From: CAYVTD01 sp964454445
GTDB taxonomy: Bacteria > Bacteroidota > Ignavibacteria > Kapaibacteriales > UBA2268
NCBI GenBank assembly: GCA_964454445.1
Contig: CAYVTD010000008.1
Span: 1 to 64,000 of the forward strand
Direction: 5' to 3'
Length of the DNA: 64,000 nt
The notes below the pieces were generated by a model. It was not told the DNA's origin, did no database searches, and was given only the letters and a program-made list of their open reading frames with translations. A program made the position numbers and the translations under genes. This document shows positions 36,363 through 45,672 of the stretch, piece after piece. The first letter of the stretch is position 1. Every line of letters starts with the position of its first letter.

Positions 36363-36569
36363 TTAAAATCCGAAATCTTTACCAATTCCCACCGATTTAT
36401 TACACTCAGGACAGAATACTTCACTATTTGGGCTGTTCGTTAATGAATGATGAGCAATACATTCCCATTTGTCATCATTCCATCTCCATTGTTCTGTCAT
36501 ATTCGCTGAAAAATTTATTGTGGATAATTCAAATCCACAATTCGGACATTTTTTAAATTTATTTTTCAT
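36363..36569 (-). CDS. Small zinc-ribbon protein
   Basis: 68 residues with two CxxC knuckles, CPNCGFEL and CPECNKSVG, 45 residues apart. It sits one base after the restriction nuclease and two bases before the HNH gene. Likely a small DNA-binding or regulatory part of the module; exact role unknown. Confidence 0.7.
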   Translation of the reverse strand: MKNKFKKCPNCGFELSTINFSANMTEQWRWNDDKWECIAHHSLTNSPNSEVFCPECNKSVGIGKDFGF

Positions 36570-36570
36570 A

Positions 36571-37140
36571 TTAATTCTGAAATAGAATGAAAAAAAATCT
36601 TTGATTTACTAATGTTTTTAATGCTGAAGCAGCCATTTCTGCACCTCTGGGATTTGTTCCTGCTTTTGGTAATTTAATATACTCATCTTTACCAATTTCA
36701 TTAAATACTTCAATTTGAACTTCTTTAGGGATATAATAAAACCCTCCGCCGTTATTCCAATTAATTTGTACAAAAATCATATCACAGCCTGGAATATATG
36801 TTTCTCTAAATCTCAAAGCACTGTCAGCATCGACTGTCCAAATTAACTTTACACCTGAAAAACTTGTTCCAGTAATTGTTTTAATTGAAATAGGATTACT
36901 AAATACTTTAACATCAACCTCAGATTCAGTTATTGGGATTTCGGTTTCAACATTATTTTCACCAAATTTATAAATCATCAATGCCACTAAAATTCTTTCT
37001 CTTAAACTACCTACTTCCATACCAACTTTTCCTGCTCTTGAGCTTTCCAATTCTGCAAAATGAAATAATTTCGGTAGTTTATTTTGAATCTTTCTAATCA
37101 TCTGTTTGTCTTCAAAAATACTTTTAATTCTATTATCCAT
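36571..37140 (-). CDS. Type II restriction endonuclease, ThaI-like
   Basis: 189 residues, first gene of the restriction operon. LPKLFHFAELESSRAGKVGMEVGSLR and FGENNVETEIPITESEVDVKVF, with ISIKTITG, resemble a PD-(D/E)xK-type core (E-V-D-V-K then S-I-K), and CDMIFVQINW follows. The pattern recalls the ThaI (CGCG) family, from memory. A -7 box TATGTTTG is on the minus strand at 37179-37172. No intact methyltransferase accompanies it. Confidence 0.65.
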   Translation of the reverse strand: MDNRIKSIFEDKQMIRKIQNKLPKLFHFAELESSRAGKVGMEVGSLRERILVALMIYKFGENNVETEIPITESEVDVKVFSNPISIKTITGTSFSGVKLIWTVDADSALRFRETYIPGCDMIFVQINWNNGGGFYYIPKEVQIEVFNEIGKDEYIKLPKAGTNPRGAEMAASALKTLVNQRFFFILFQN

Positions 37141-37307
37141 AAAAATCTGCCGTGAATAAACAGTCTAACTGCAAACATAACTCATTTTAAGGAAATAAAC
37201 TTATATTTTCTAAGAAATATCCAATTTCTCCCTTGTCAATACTGTCTCACGGAATTTAAAATTGTCTTGGAAAGAGGTAAAAGCGACGAAAATACTATTC
37301 GGTAAGA

Positions 37308-38459
37308 CTACTTAAAGAATTTTGAATAGATGGAATGCCCGTAATAAGAAAAGTTTTCGAAATATCCGGTAAACCATTGAAAAAGAACGATTCCTCGCTC
37401 TTGGGAAGCGGTAATATCTTCATATCTTTCAATGCCGCCTGTGCGAATAACGTTAAATTCCCTATTTGGCGGGTAATGCTTTAAGTATTCAGCGGCAAAA
37501 CTGCTCAAATCAAAAGATTTTTGCTTTAGAGGAGCGCCGCTTATTCCTCCGCCAAAGGTTTCAACAAAGTAATCGAAGACTCTATGCTCACTTTTGTCTA
37601 TCATTGTCCTGCAAGCATTATAATCGGTCGAAGTATTGCCGAGATTGACTCCGTCGTAATTCATAGCAAGCATAATATCAAGCAAAGCAACAAGGGTTTT
37701 CCGGTCGATATCCGTCGATAATTTCAAAATAACAGGCAGATTACGCCTCCTGTTTTTCAAAAACTTGTCGTTAATATGCTCTAATCTCCGCATTAAACTA
37801 ATATCGATTGATTTTGAAAGGATTTCTTCGCCTGCATCTAATTCTTTTTCAGAAATGGAGGTGTTATGAGTTACGTTTGGACAGCTTTCATTAATCTCGA
37901 TGAAATCGACACCAGCTTTATCAAACATCTTTAATCCTTCGATAAGTCCTTGCATTGCCAGACTTTCCTCTTGGTTGGGCGAGGCGGCCAAGCTGATGCC
38001 AATTGGACAACCACGCTTTTTTGAGAGCATAGACAATCGTTTAGCAACAATTTCGCAGCCTTCGTTTGGCAACCCCATCCAATTCGAAGCAGCATGCGAT
38101 TTCGGATAGGCAGCAAAGGGATGCACGATACCTTCTTTTTTGTTGCCTTGTCTCGGGATAGGCGTGCTTGTACCTGCGAGAAATGCGCCAGCAGATTGAG
38201 CGGCACATAGTTCGTAACCTTTGCCATTTTTAAACATTCCGGCAGCATTAAACAATGGGCAGTTAAACTCGATATCCCAAAGTTTTATTTTCAAATTTTC
38301 TGGAAGGGAAATCGAACGGGAAGGTGTTTCATTAATAAACTTTTCGAGGAATGTCTTTCTACCTTTTGTAAAAAAAGATACTGCTTTTTTAGCAGGTAAA
38401 AGATTAATCTTTGGTCTTAAGATTTTTTCATATCTGGAAAAGTATTCTACTAATGACAT
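37308..38459 (-). CDS. Dihydroorotate dehydrogenase-like FMN enzyme
   Basis: A 383-residue TIM-barrel. DHODH motifs: PLFNAAGMFKNGKGYE, SNWMGLPNEG, IEINESCPNVTHNT, LKLSTDI, GVNLGNTSTDYN and IRTGGIERYED. The Cys in NESCPN matches class 1 enzymes (class 2 has Ser), while the length and N-terminal helices recall class 2. Role in pyrimidine synthesis is plausible but the placement after fermentative kinases leaves substrate open. Last gene of the ackA-to-here run. Confidence 0.75.
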   Translation of the reverse strand: MSLVEYFSRYEKILRPKINLLPAKKAVSFFTKGRKTFLEKFINETPSRSISLPENLKIKLWDIEFNCPLFNAAGMFKNGKGYELCAAQSAGAFLAGTSTPIPRQGNKKEGIVHPFAAYPKSHAASNWMGLPNEGCEIVAKRLSMLSKKRGCPIGISLAASPNQEESLAMQGLIEGLKMFDKAGVDFIEINESCPNVTHNTSISEKELDAGEEILSKSIDISLMRRLEHINDKFLKNRRRNLPVILKLSTDIDRKTLVALLDIMLAMNYDGVNLGNTSTDYNACRTMIDKSEHRVFDYFVETFGGGISGAPLKQKSFDLSSFAAEYLKHYPPNREFNVIRTGGIERYEDITASQERGIVLFQWFTGYFENFSYYGHSIYSKFFK

Positions 38460-38523
38460 TTGTCGGGGTAGTTAAGATGATAAATAATAAAATATTAAGA
38501 CAATAAGCAACAATAATTTCAAA

Positions 38524-39597
38524 TTAAGCATACTCTTTAATGGGTAACTCGCCCTTTAAAGCAAAAAGCACGTTTTCCGCCAATGCCCACATTTCGTCTT
38601 CACCTGGATAGACACTAACAGGTGCAAGAAATTCGACTCGCTCTTTTATCCATTTGACAATTAAATCAGAATAAGCCAAGCCCCCTGTTAAAATAATAGC
38701 ATCAATTTTTCCCTTTAAGACAACTGCATAAGCGCCAATTTCTTTTGATATTTGATAAGCCATTGCCTCATAAACCTTTGTAGCAGCATCATCTCCATTA
38801 TTTACACGCTTTTCGACATCGTTTGCATTGTTAGTGCCTAAATAAGCAACTATTCCACCTTTGCCTGTAATCATTTTTCTAACTTCATGGAACTGATATT
38901 TCCCTGAGTAGCATAGCTTTGCTAAGGCAGCGACTGGCAGAGTGCCTGCTCTTTCGGGCGAAAAAGGACCTTCACCATCGAGACCATTATTTACATCGGT
39001 AACACGTCCTTTTTCGTGTGCTCCGACAGTAATGCCGCCTCCGAGATGCACAACAATCAAATTAATATTATCATAATTCAAGCCATTTTCTCTGGCATAT
39101 CTTCTTGCAACAGCTTTTTGGTTTAAAGCGTGGAAAATGCTAATTCTTGGCAACTGCGGGTGACCGGAAAAACGGGCTAGTTCGTTTAATTCGTCCACAA
39201 CAACAGGATCAACGATGAAAGCACCAATATTTTTTCCCGTAGCCAAGGCAATTTCATTAGCAAGAATACCGCCAATATTCGATGCATGCTCACCAATAAT
39301 TCCCTTGCGGAGGTCGTCGAGCATTCTTTCGTTTACTCTGTAAACACCACTTGGAATGGGCTTGAGCAAGCCACCTCTGCCGACGACAGCATCGAGATCC
39401 TTAATGGAAATATTTCTTTCTGTCAGAGAGTTAATAATAATCTCACGGCGAAACTCGTATTGCTCGATAATGCTCGAAAAAGGTGCAAGTTCTTCGACGC
39501 TATGCCTCAGTATAACATTGAAAACTTCTTTGTCGTGGTCGAAAACAGCGATTTTTGTGGACGTTGACCCTGGGTTTATCGCAAGAATTTTGTACAT
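38524..39597 (-). CDS. buk: Butyrate kinase
   Basis: Interconverts butyryl phosphate + ADP and butyrate + ATP. From the ATG at 39597 the start is ILAINPGSTSTKIAVFDHD, typical of Buk. Further motifs: GRGGLLKPIPSGVYRVN, GHPQLPRISIFHALNQKAVAR, VVHLGGGITVGAH and DGEGPFSPERAGTLP. 357 residues. It lies 37 bases after ptb on the same strand. Other branched acyl phosphates are possible substrates. Confidence 0.94.
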   Translation of the reverse strand: MYKILAINPGSTSTKIAVFDHDKEVFNVILRHSVEELAPFSSIIEQYEFRREIIINSLTERNISIKDLDAVVGRGGLLKPIPSGVYRVNERMLDDLRKGIIGEHASNIGGILANEIALATGKNIGAFIVDPVVVDELNELARFSGHPQLPRISIFHALNQKAVARRYARENGLNYDNINLIVVHLGGGITVGAHEKGRVTDVNNGLDGEGPFSPERAGTLPVAALAKLCYSGKYQFHEVRKMITGKGGIVAYLGTNNANDVEKRVNNGDDAATKVYEAMAYQISKEIGAYAVVLKGKIDAIILTGGLAYSDLIVKWIKERVEFLAPVSVYPGEDEMWALAENVLFALKGELPIKEYA

Positions 39598-39634
39598 AAC
39601 TTTTTTAATTTTCATTATCAATTTATTTTAAAAA

Positions 39635-40537
39635 CTAATATGCCGCTGCGAGTGCAATAGATAAAAACTTACTCCGGTGGCTATCTGCCCTTGAAGTAAG
39701 AACAATAGGAACAGTTGCACCAAGAATAATAGCCGCAACCAGCGCCCCGGCAAAATAAGTAAAACTTTTATAAAGAATGTTGGCTGATTCAATATCCGGA
39801 GCGAGCAGGATATCAGCATCTCCGGCGACATTGCTTTCGATGCCCTTATGATGCGTTGCCTCAAGCGAAACTGCATTGTCAAAAGCAAGAGGTCCGTCGA
39901 TTATGCACCCACTTATCTGTTTTCTACGGTTCATCATAGTAAGAAGTGCGGCATCAATGGTTGCTTGCATTTTGGGATTTACAGCTTCGATTGCGGCGAG
40001 ACAGGCGACTTTTGGGGTTTCTACTCCGAGATGATGAAATAAATCAACAGCATTTTTAACAATGTCCACTTTTTCGCTTAGGTCTGGAGATATATTCTGT
40101 GCCGCATCGGTCAATCCAATTATTTTATGATAAGCAGCAACTTCGAAAATTCCTGTGTGGCTTAAAAGTCCTGATTTTCGCAAGCCATTATCTTTATTTA
40201 AGATAGCACGTAAATAATCGGCTGAGGAGACTAAGCCTTTCATCAAGATCTGTGCATCGCCCGAACGAACTAAATCTACAGATTTTACACAAGCAGCAGC
40301 AGGATTATTTTCTGAAATCAGTTTAATGCCTTCGAGTTCAAAGTTAATATCTTTGGCTATTGATCTTATTTTTTCAAGATTTCCCACTAAAATCGGCTCA
40401 ATAATGCCTGTACTCTTAGCAGATTGAATAGCTTCCAATACCGGACGATCGTCGGCGGCAGCAACGGCTACATATTTTTTTGGTTTACCTTTTGCAATTT
40501 CTGCAAATGTATCAAGTGTTTTTATCCCCATCAACAT
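39635..40537 (-). CDS. ptb: Phosphate butyryltransferase
   Basis: Moves the acyl group between butyryl-CoA and phosphate, giving the substrate for Buk. 300 residues with AVAAADDRPVLEAI, LMKGLVSSADYLRAIL, LSHTGIFEV, GPLAFDNAVS and GDADILLAPDIESANILYKS, all typical of Ptb. The pair ptb-buk is the classical order. Confidence 0.94.
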   Translation of the reverse strand: MLMGIKTLDTFAEIAKGKPKKYVAVAAADDRPVLEAIQSAKSTGIIEPILVGNLEKIRSIAKDINFELEGIKLISENNPAAACVKSVDLVRSGDAQILMKGLVSSADYLRAILNKDNGLRKSGLLSHTGIFEVAAYHKIIGLTDAAQNISPDLSEKVDIVKNAVDLFHHLGVETPKVACLAAIEAVNPKMQATIDAALLTMMNRRKQISGCIIDGPLAFDNAVSLEATHHKGIESNVAGDADILLAPDIESANILYKSFTYFAGALVAAIILGATVPIVLTSRADSHRSKFLSIALAAAY

Positions 40538-40634
40538 TCCTGTTTGTTATCAAAAAAATCTCTAAATTATTAATCTTTTTTACTAATTATTTACGAATCA
40601 ATTCATTTACTTAAACATTCTTATCAAAAAAAAC

Positions 40635-42158
40635 TCATTGCAAGCTGCCAATTTCATCTTCGACAGCTTTAAGAATGGTAGTGGACTTCACTACTTCTTT
40701 CATCTTGTTATGGTCGGCATACAATGGCCTGTCAATATCCAGGAATTCGACATTTTCCCTTACAACTTTTCTTGCAGCTGTTACGCCTTTCCCATTTGTA
40801 AAATTGCGAATATCAAGGGCTTGCGTCGCCGCAATGAATTCAATTCCAAGTACACCATAAGCATTATCAAGTATCTGAGCATTTTTCAAAGCTGTATTCA
40901 TACCCATAGAAACAAAATCTTCTTGATCAGCTGCGGCAGGAATTGATTGGACCGAGGCAGGATTGGACAAAATCCTCTGCTCGACGATAAGCATGTCGGC
41001 AGTGTATTGACTTAGCATCAAGCCGCTATAAAAACCGGGATTTGTTGCTAAAAACGCTGGCAAGCCTTGGCTAAGTGCCGGATTGAGCAAACGATTTAGA
41101 CGTCTTTCAGAAAGCACCGATACCATAGTAATAGAAGCGCCTGCAAAATCCATTGGCAAAGATACAGGAGTGCCTTGAAAATTTGCTCCCGATAGGGTGA
41201 GTTTTTCCTCGGTCAGAAAAATGGGATTATCTCCAACTCCGTTCAACTCAATCTCTACTTGCGAACGTGCATAAGCAATGGCATCATGAGCGGCGCCGAT
41301 TACTTGTGGCGTCGAGCGCATCGAGTAAGCATCTTGAACCTTCGTTTTCACCTTTCCAACGAGCAAATCACTTCCTTCCATGCACTGCTTGATTGCCTTT
41401 GCGCTTCTTTGTGCGCCGGCAAAACCGCGTAGCTGATGAAGTCGTATATCATAAGGTTTCATATTGGCAAGTAATGCCTCTAAAGACATAGCGGCTGCTA
41501 TCTCAGCTTGCTTCAACCAGTTGTTGAAATCGTAAAGATGGATTGCGCTCATGGCAGTCAACAAATTCGAGCCGTTAATAGTGGCAAGACCGTCACGAGT
41601 TTGCAAGCCGGGAACGGTAATGCCTGCTTTTTCGAAAGCTACTTTGCCTGGAAGACGCTCTCCCTTGAAAAAAGCTTCGCCCTCACCCATCATCAATAAA
41701 GCTACTTGAGACATAGGGGCAAGATCGCCACAGGCGCCGACCGAACCCTTCTGGCAAACTACAGGAGTTACGCCTTTGTTTAGCATTTCAACAAGGGTAA
41801 GCGTAATTTCAGGACGACAACCGGAATTGCCGTGGGCATGCACGTTAATTCTGCCAGCAATAGCTCCCCGAACATATTCGATTGATACCGGTTCGCCGAT
41901 CCCCGCTGAATGATTGTAAATCAAATATTTTTGAAAGGCTTCGAGTTTGTCGTCATCAAGCACCATCTCAGAAAATTCGCCAATACCTGTGTTGATGCCA
42001 TACATTATCTCCTTTGCCTTCACTTTTTCCATCAACATAGCACGATTTGCCTTGATTTTTTCTAAACAATGTGGGGCTAATTCCACCTTTTCACCAAATC
42101 TTGCTATTTTAACAACTTTTTCTATGGTCAAGCTGTAACCATCTAATACTATTGCCAT
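40635..42158 (-). CDS. hutH: Histidine/aromatic ammonia-lyase with Cys in the MIO tripeptide
   Basis: A 507-residue MIO-dependent lyase: YGINTGIGEF at 53-62, YNHSAGIGEP near 85 and INGSNLLTAMSA near 194. The MIO-forming segment reads GSVGACGDLAPM; the residues at 142-144 are Ala-Cys-Gly instead of Ala-Ser-Gly (codon TGT read from the DNA). Cys can form MIO in engineered HutH. NHSAGIG at the substrate site resembles histidine lyases. HutU, HutI and HutF are absent, and the gene lies between ptb and pta, so the substrate may not be histidine. Confidence 0.8.
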   Translation of the reverse strand: MAIVLDGYSLTIEKVVKIARFGEKVELAPHCLEKIKANRAMLMEKVKAKEIMYGINTGIGEFSEMVLDDDKLEAFQKYLIYNHSAGIGEPVSIEYVRGAIAGRINVHAHGNSGCRPEITLTLVEMLNKGVTPVVCQKGSVGACGDLAPMSQVALLMMGEGEAFFKGERLPGKVAFEKAGITVPGLQTRDGLATINGSNLLTAMSAIHLYDFNNWLKQAEIAAAMSLEALLANMKPYDIRLHQLRGFAGAQRSAKAIKQCMEGSDLLVGKVKTKVQDAYSMRSTPQVIGAAHDAIAYARSQVEIELNGVGDNPIFLTEEKLTLSGANFQGTPVSLPMDFAGASITMVSVLSERRLNRLLNPALSQGLPAFLATNPGFYSGLMLSQYTADMLIVEQRILSNPASVQSIPAAADQEDFVSMGMNTALKNAQILDNAYGVLGIEFIAATQALDIRNFTNGKGVTAARKVVRENVEFLDIDRPLYADHNKMKEVVKSTTILKAVEDEIGSLQ

Positions 42159-42204
42159 TTTAAAAACCTTTTTTTGTCTTAAAAACTTCTTAACTACTAA
42201 TTCT

Positions 42205-43182
42205 CTATGCCATCAAAGTACAAATAGCCGCTACATTAACCATATCTTCGGTGCTGCATCCACGAGAAAGGTCGCAATATGGCTTTTTCAAGCCCTGGAC
42301 AATCGGTCCAACAGCCTCTGCACCTGCAAGGCGCTCAGTTAGTTTATATCCAATATTGGCTGAGTTCAAATCAGGAAATACTAAAACATTTGCCTTACCA
42401 GCAACATTCGAACCGGGGGCTTTCTTTTCTCCAATTCTTGGGATTATTGCCGCATCGAGTTGCAGCTCTCCATCGCAAGGTAATTCGGGTGCTTTTTGAT
42501 TTACAATTTCCTTTGCTTTAATTACTTTATCTACGGCATCGTGTTTTGCGCTACCTTTAGTCGAAAAAGACAGCATTGCAACGCGCGGCTCCTCGCCTGT
42601 TACTGAATGGTAATTTTTTGCAGAACTAATAGCAATATCTGCAAGTTGCTCGCTCGTTGGATCGGGATTGACTGCACAATCGGCGAAGCAATACATTTTA
42701 TCGGGAAAAAGCATAATAAAGTAGCTACTTATTATCGAGATACCTTCGGCGACACCAACAGAGTATATTGCGGCTTTCAACACATTGCCTGTCGAGCTGA
42801 CATTACCTCCAACACATGCTTGAATCCTGTCAGTTTCGAGCATAAAACCTGCAAAATAAAGCGGATCTAAAATTGTATCGCGAGCTTGCTCGATTGTCAT
42901 ACCCTTGCTTTTTCTTTTTTCATATAGCAATTGAGTAAATTCTTCTTTCCATTCAGAAACCTCTGGATCAACAATTTCCACACCTGCTAAATCCAACCCT
43001 TTTTCAGCAGCAACTTTTTTAATCTTTTCTGTATTGCCGACTAATGATGGCACGGCAATTCTCTCTTGTAGCAGAATGATAGCTGCCTCGATACTTCTTG
43101 CGTCGTCAGCATCGGGAAACGAAACTTTCAAGTTTCTCTGTTTTGCTTTCTGGCGAACTTCATCAATAAATGATTTGCTCAT
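42205..43182 (-). CDS. pta: Phosphate acetyltransferase (short form)
   Basis: Acetyl-CoA + phosphate to acetyl phosphate. 325 residues, PTA_PTB domain only, without the long N-terminal domains. Motifs include VSFPDADDARSIEA, DPLYFAGFMLETDRIQACVGG, CAVNPDPTSEQLADIAI, MLSFSTKGSAKHD and FPDLNSANIGYK. AAGG precedes the ATG. Upstream partner of hutH and downstream of ackA on the same strand. Confidence 0.94.
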   Translation of the reverse strand: MSKSFIDEVRQKAKQRNLKVSFPDADDARSIEAAIILLQERIAVPSLVGNTEKIKKVAAEKGLDLAGVEIVDPEVSEWKEEFTQLLYEKRKSKGMTIEQARDTILDPLYFAGFMLETDRIQACVGGNVSSTGNVLKAAIYSVGVAEGISIISSYFIMLFPDKMYCFADCAVNPDPTSEQLADIAISSAKNYHSVTGEEPRVAMLSFSTKGSAKHDAVDKVIKAKEIVNQKAPELPCDGELQLDAAIIPRIGEKKAPGSNVAGKANVLVFPDLNSANIGYKLTERLAGAEAVGPIVQGLKKPYCDLSRGCSTEDMVNVAAICTLMA

Positions 43183-43258
43183 AACAAGACCTTTTTATTT
43201 TTTATCAAACAAATTTAATAATAAACTCAACTTATTAATATAGTTGTAAAATAAGTAA

Positions 43259-44515
43259 TTATTTAGCATTTTTAATCATAGGAGCGTTTAAAACCACTCT
43301 AACAGTATCTCTTGCAAAAACAAGTTCTTCGTTAGTTGGTATCACGTAAACTTTTATTCTGCTGTCGTCGGTGCTAATCAGCATTTCTTTGCCGCCAACA
43401 GCCTGTTTGTTTCTCTTTTGGTCGAGTTGAACACCGATAAATTCGAAATTTTCACAAATCATCTTGCGTATTTGAGGCGAATTCTCGCCGATACCAGCTG
43501 AAAAACATATAGCATCGCAGCCATTCATTGTTGCAACATAAGCGCCAATATACTTCCTTACGCTGTGGCTGTACATTTCCAAAGCAAGCTTGGCGCGTCT
43601 GTCTTGAAATTCTTCATATTCTTGAATTAGGTCTCGCATATCATTAGTCAATCCGGAAATGCCGAGTACGCCAGAACGCTTGTTGAGCATTGCAAACACT
43701 TCGTCGATCGTTGTACCTTCTTTGTGCATAATATATTCAACTATTGAAGGATCAATATCGCCTGAGCGAGTTCCCATGATCAATCCCTCCAAAGGAGTGA
43801 AGCCCATCGAAGTGGCAAAAGATTTTCCGCCTTTAATGGCACAAGCCGAAGAGCCATTGCCAAGATGCAAGGTAACGATATTTGTATTTTCCCTGTCTTT
43901 GCCTGTTAAATAGCGATAGCGATAGGCAATATATCTATGTGATGTGCCATGGAAACCATATTTTCTTATCTTAAATCTTCTATATATCTGATAAGGAATG
44001 CCATATAAATATGATGTTGGCGGCATAGTCGAATGAAAAGCCGTATCAAAAATAGCTACTTGTGGGACATAAGGTCCGAATACTTCCATTGCCGCATAAA
44101 TACCTTTTAAGTTGGCAGGATTGTGCAGCGGAGCCAAGTCGATGCAGTCCTCGATACCTGCAATAACTTTATCGTCGATTCTTTGCGACTCTTTGAACTC
44201 TTCTCCACCGTGGACAACCCTGTGTCCAACGCCGTGAATATCTTCGAGACTTGTAAGCCCGGCAATCTTTGTTTCAGGTGACTGCATCCATTTAATTATA
44301 TAGTTTATAGCAGCACGGTGGTCGCGAAGAGGAAGAGCGCTTTTCACAGGATGATAGCCCACTGCCTGCAATGTTACGAGAGATTGGCTACCAACTCGCT
44401 CTATTAAGCCCTTAGCAAGCATTTTATCGGCGTGCTTATCGATTAATTCTAAATCCGTTTCAATTATTTGAAACTTCAAAGAAGAACTCCCACAATTAAA
44501 TACGATAACGTTCAT
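43259..44515 (-). CDS. ackA: Acetate kinase
   Basis: Acetyl phosphate + ADP to acetate + ATP. 418 residues: VIVFNCGSSSLKFQ at the N-terminus, GHRVVHGGEEF, YKYGFHGTSHRYIA-type FHGTSH, TLHLGNGSSACAI, MGFTPLEGLIMGTRSGDIDP and CFSAGIGENSP. First gene of the fermentative cluster; upstream is a 271-base AT-rich gap with nothing recognised. Confidence 0.96.
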   Translation of the reverse strand: MNVIVFNCGSSSLKFQIIETDLELIDKHADKMLAKGLIERVGSQSLVTLQAVGYHPVKSALPLRDHRAAINYIIKWMQSPETKIAGLTSLEDIHGVGHRVVHGGEEFKESQRIDDKVIAGIEDCIDLAPLHNPANLKGIYAAMEVFGPYVPQVAIFDTAFHSTMPPTSYLYGIPYQIYRRFKIRKYGFHGTSHRYIAYRYRYLTGKDRENTNIVTLHLGNGSSACAIKGGKSFATSMGFTPLEGLIMGTRSGDIDPSIVEYIMHKEGTTIDEVFAMLNKRSGVLGISGLTNDMRDLIQEYEEFQDRRAKLALEMYSHSVRKYIGAYVATMNGCDAICFSAGIGENSPQIRKMICENFEFIGVQLDQKRNKQAVGGKEMLISTDDSRIKVYVIPTNEELVFARDTVRVVLNAPMIKNAK

Positions 44516-44786
44516 TGTTTTAACCTATATGTTTTATGAATAAAGAAAAAAATTATGTGCAAATTCATAAATTTGATTTCTCAAATATTGTAAAGCTACA
44601 TTTTGTAAAATTAAGAAAATCAAATCAATTAGAAAATATTTTTATAATAAGTTACAATGAATTTTTATTATTTGTAAAATGAAAGTGAGAATTTGTTTTG
44701 ATACTTAATAAATTTTAATTTTTATTTAAATATTAGTCTTCTTAGCTATCTATTTTTATGTTAAAACCAAGAAAAAACTGGAAATA

Positions 44787-45644
44787 TTAGAATTCTAAGT
44801 GTATTTCAGCACTTTTGAAAGAATGAGTTAACGCTCCGATGGAAACAGCATTAATTCCAGTAGCTAAATAGTCTTGAATATTATCGAAAGTCATTCCCCC
44901 TGAGGCTTCGATGAATATGTTTTTGCCATTCGGTTTTGCTCTGATAAGATAGACAGCTTGTTTCATAAGTTCAGGGGTCATATTGTCGAGTAGAAATGCT
45001 TCAGCATTTGCTTCGAGTGCTTCTTCGATTTGCTCAAGATTTTCAACTTCAATTTCCGGTGTTATCTCCGGGAATTTATTTCTGCATTTTTCGATGGCAT
45101 TTTTAATGCCTCCTGCGGCTTTGATATGGTTGTCTTTGATTAAAATTCCTGAAGATAGGTCTAAGCGATGATTGGAGCCTCCACCCATCTTGACAGCAAA
45201 TCTTTCGAACATTCTCAAGCCAGGTGATGTCTTTCGTGTATCAAGAATCTTCACACCGAAAGGTTTTGCAAGTAAAGCAAACTTGTGTGCCATAGTGGCA
45301 ATACCAGAAAGCCTCTGGATAATGTTGAGCAAGACACGCTCACGCATCAAAATTAAATATGCTGGACCGGGTATGCTTGCGATTACATCACGATTTTTAG
45401 CTCCTTCGCCATCTTTTATCAATGAATCAACTTGAAACTTGTCATCAAAGAAATAATAAAAAAGGAATTCTCCGACAAAAATCATATTTTCCTGGGCGCG
45501 AAGTTCTGCCGTGGCAATTTCATTTTTATCAACGGTGGCTTCCGTTGTTAAATCGCCGAGCGGGATGTCTTCGAGCAGAAACTCTGCCACTTTGTAATTT
45601 ACCAAATATGGTGGTATGCGGTTAATTTGTTCATATTCGAGCAA
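44787..45644 (-). CDS. nadC: Nicotinate-nucleotide pyrophosphorylase (carboxylating)
   Basis: Quinolinate + PRPP to nicotinate mononucleotide. 285 residues: LLEDIPLGDLTTEA, LDTRKTSPGLRMFERFAV, KMGGGSNHRLDLSSGILIKDNH, EVENLEQIEEAL and EASGGMTFDNI. The start is the TTG at 45644; a good AAGGAG sits 7 bases ahead. 28 bases after nadA. Confidence 0.96.
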   Translation of the reverse strand: MLEYEQINRIPPYLVNYKVAEFLLEDIPLGDLTTEATVDKNEIATAELRAQENMIFVGEFLFYYFFDDKFQVDSLIKDGEGAKNRDVIASIPGPAYLILMRERVLLNIIQRLSGIATMAHKFALLAKPFGVKILDTRKTSPGLRMFERFAVKMGGGSNHRLDLSSGILIKDNHIKAAGGIKNAIEKCRNKFPEITPEIEVENLEQIEEALEANAEAFLLDNMTPELMKQAVYLIRAKPNGKNIFIEASGGMTFDNIQDYLATGINAVSIGALTHSFKSAEIHLEF

Positions 45645-45672
45645 ATTTTATCTCCTTGCTTAAGTTCAAAAT

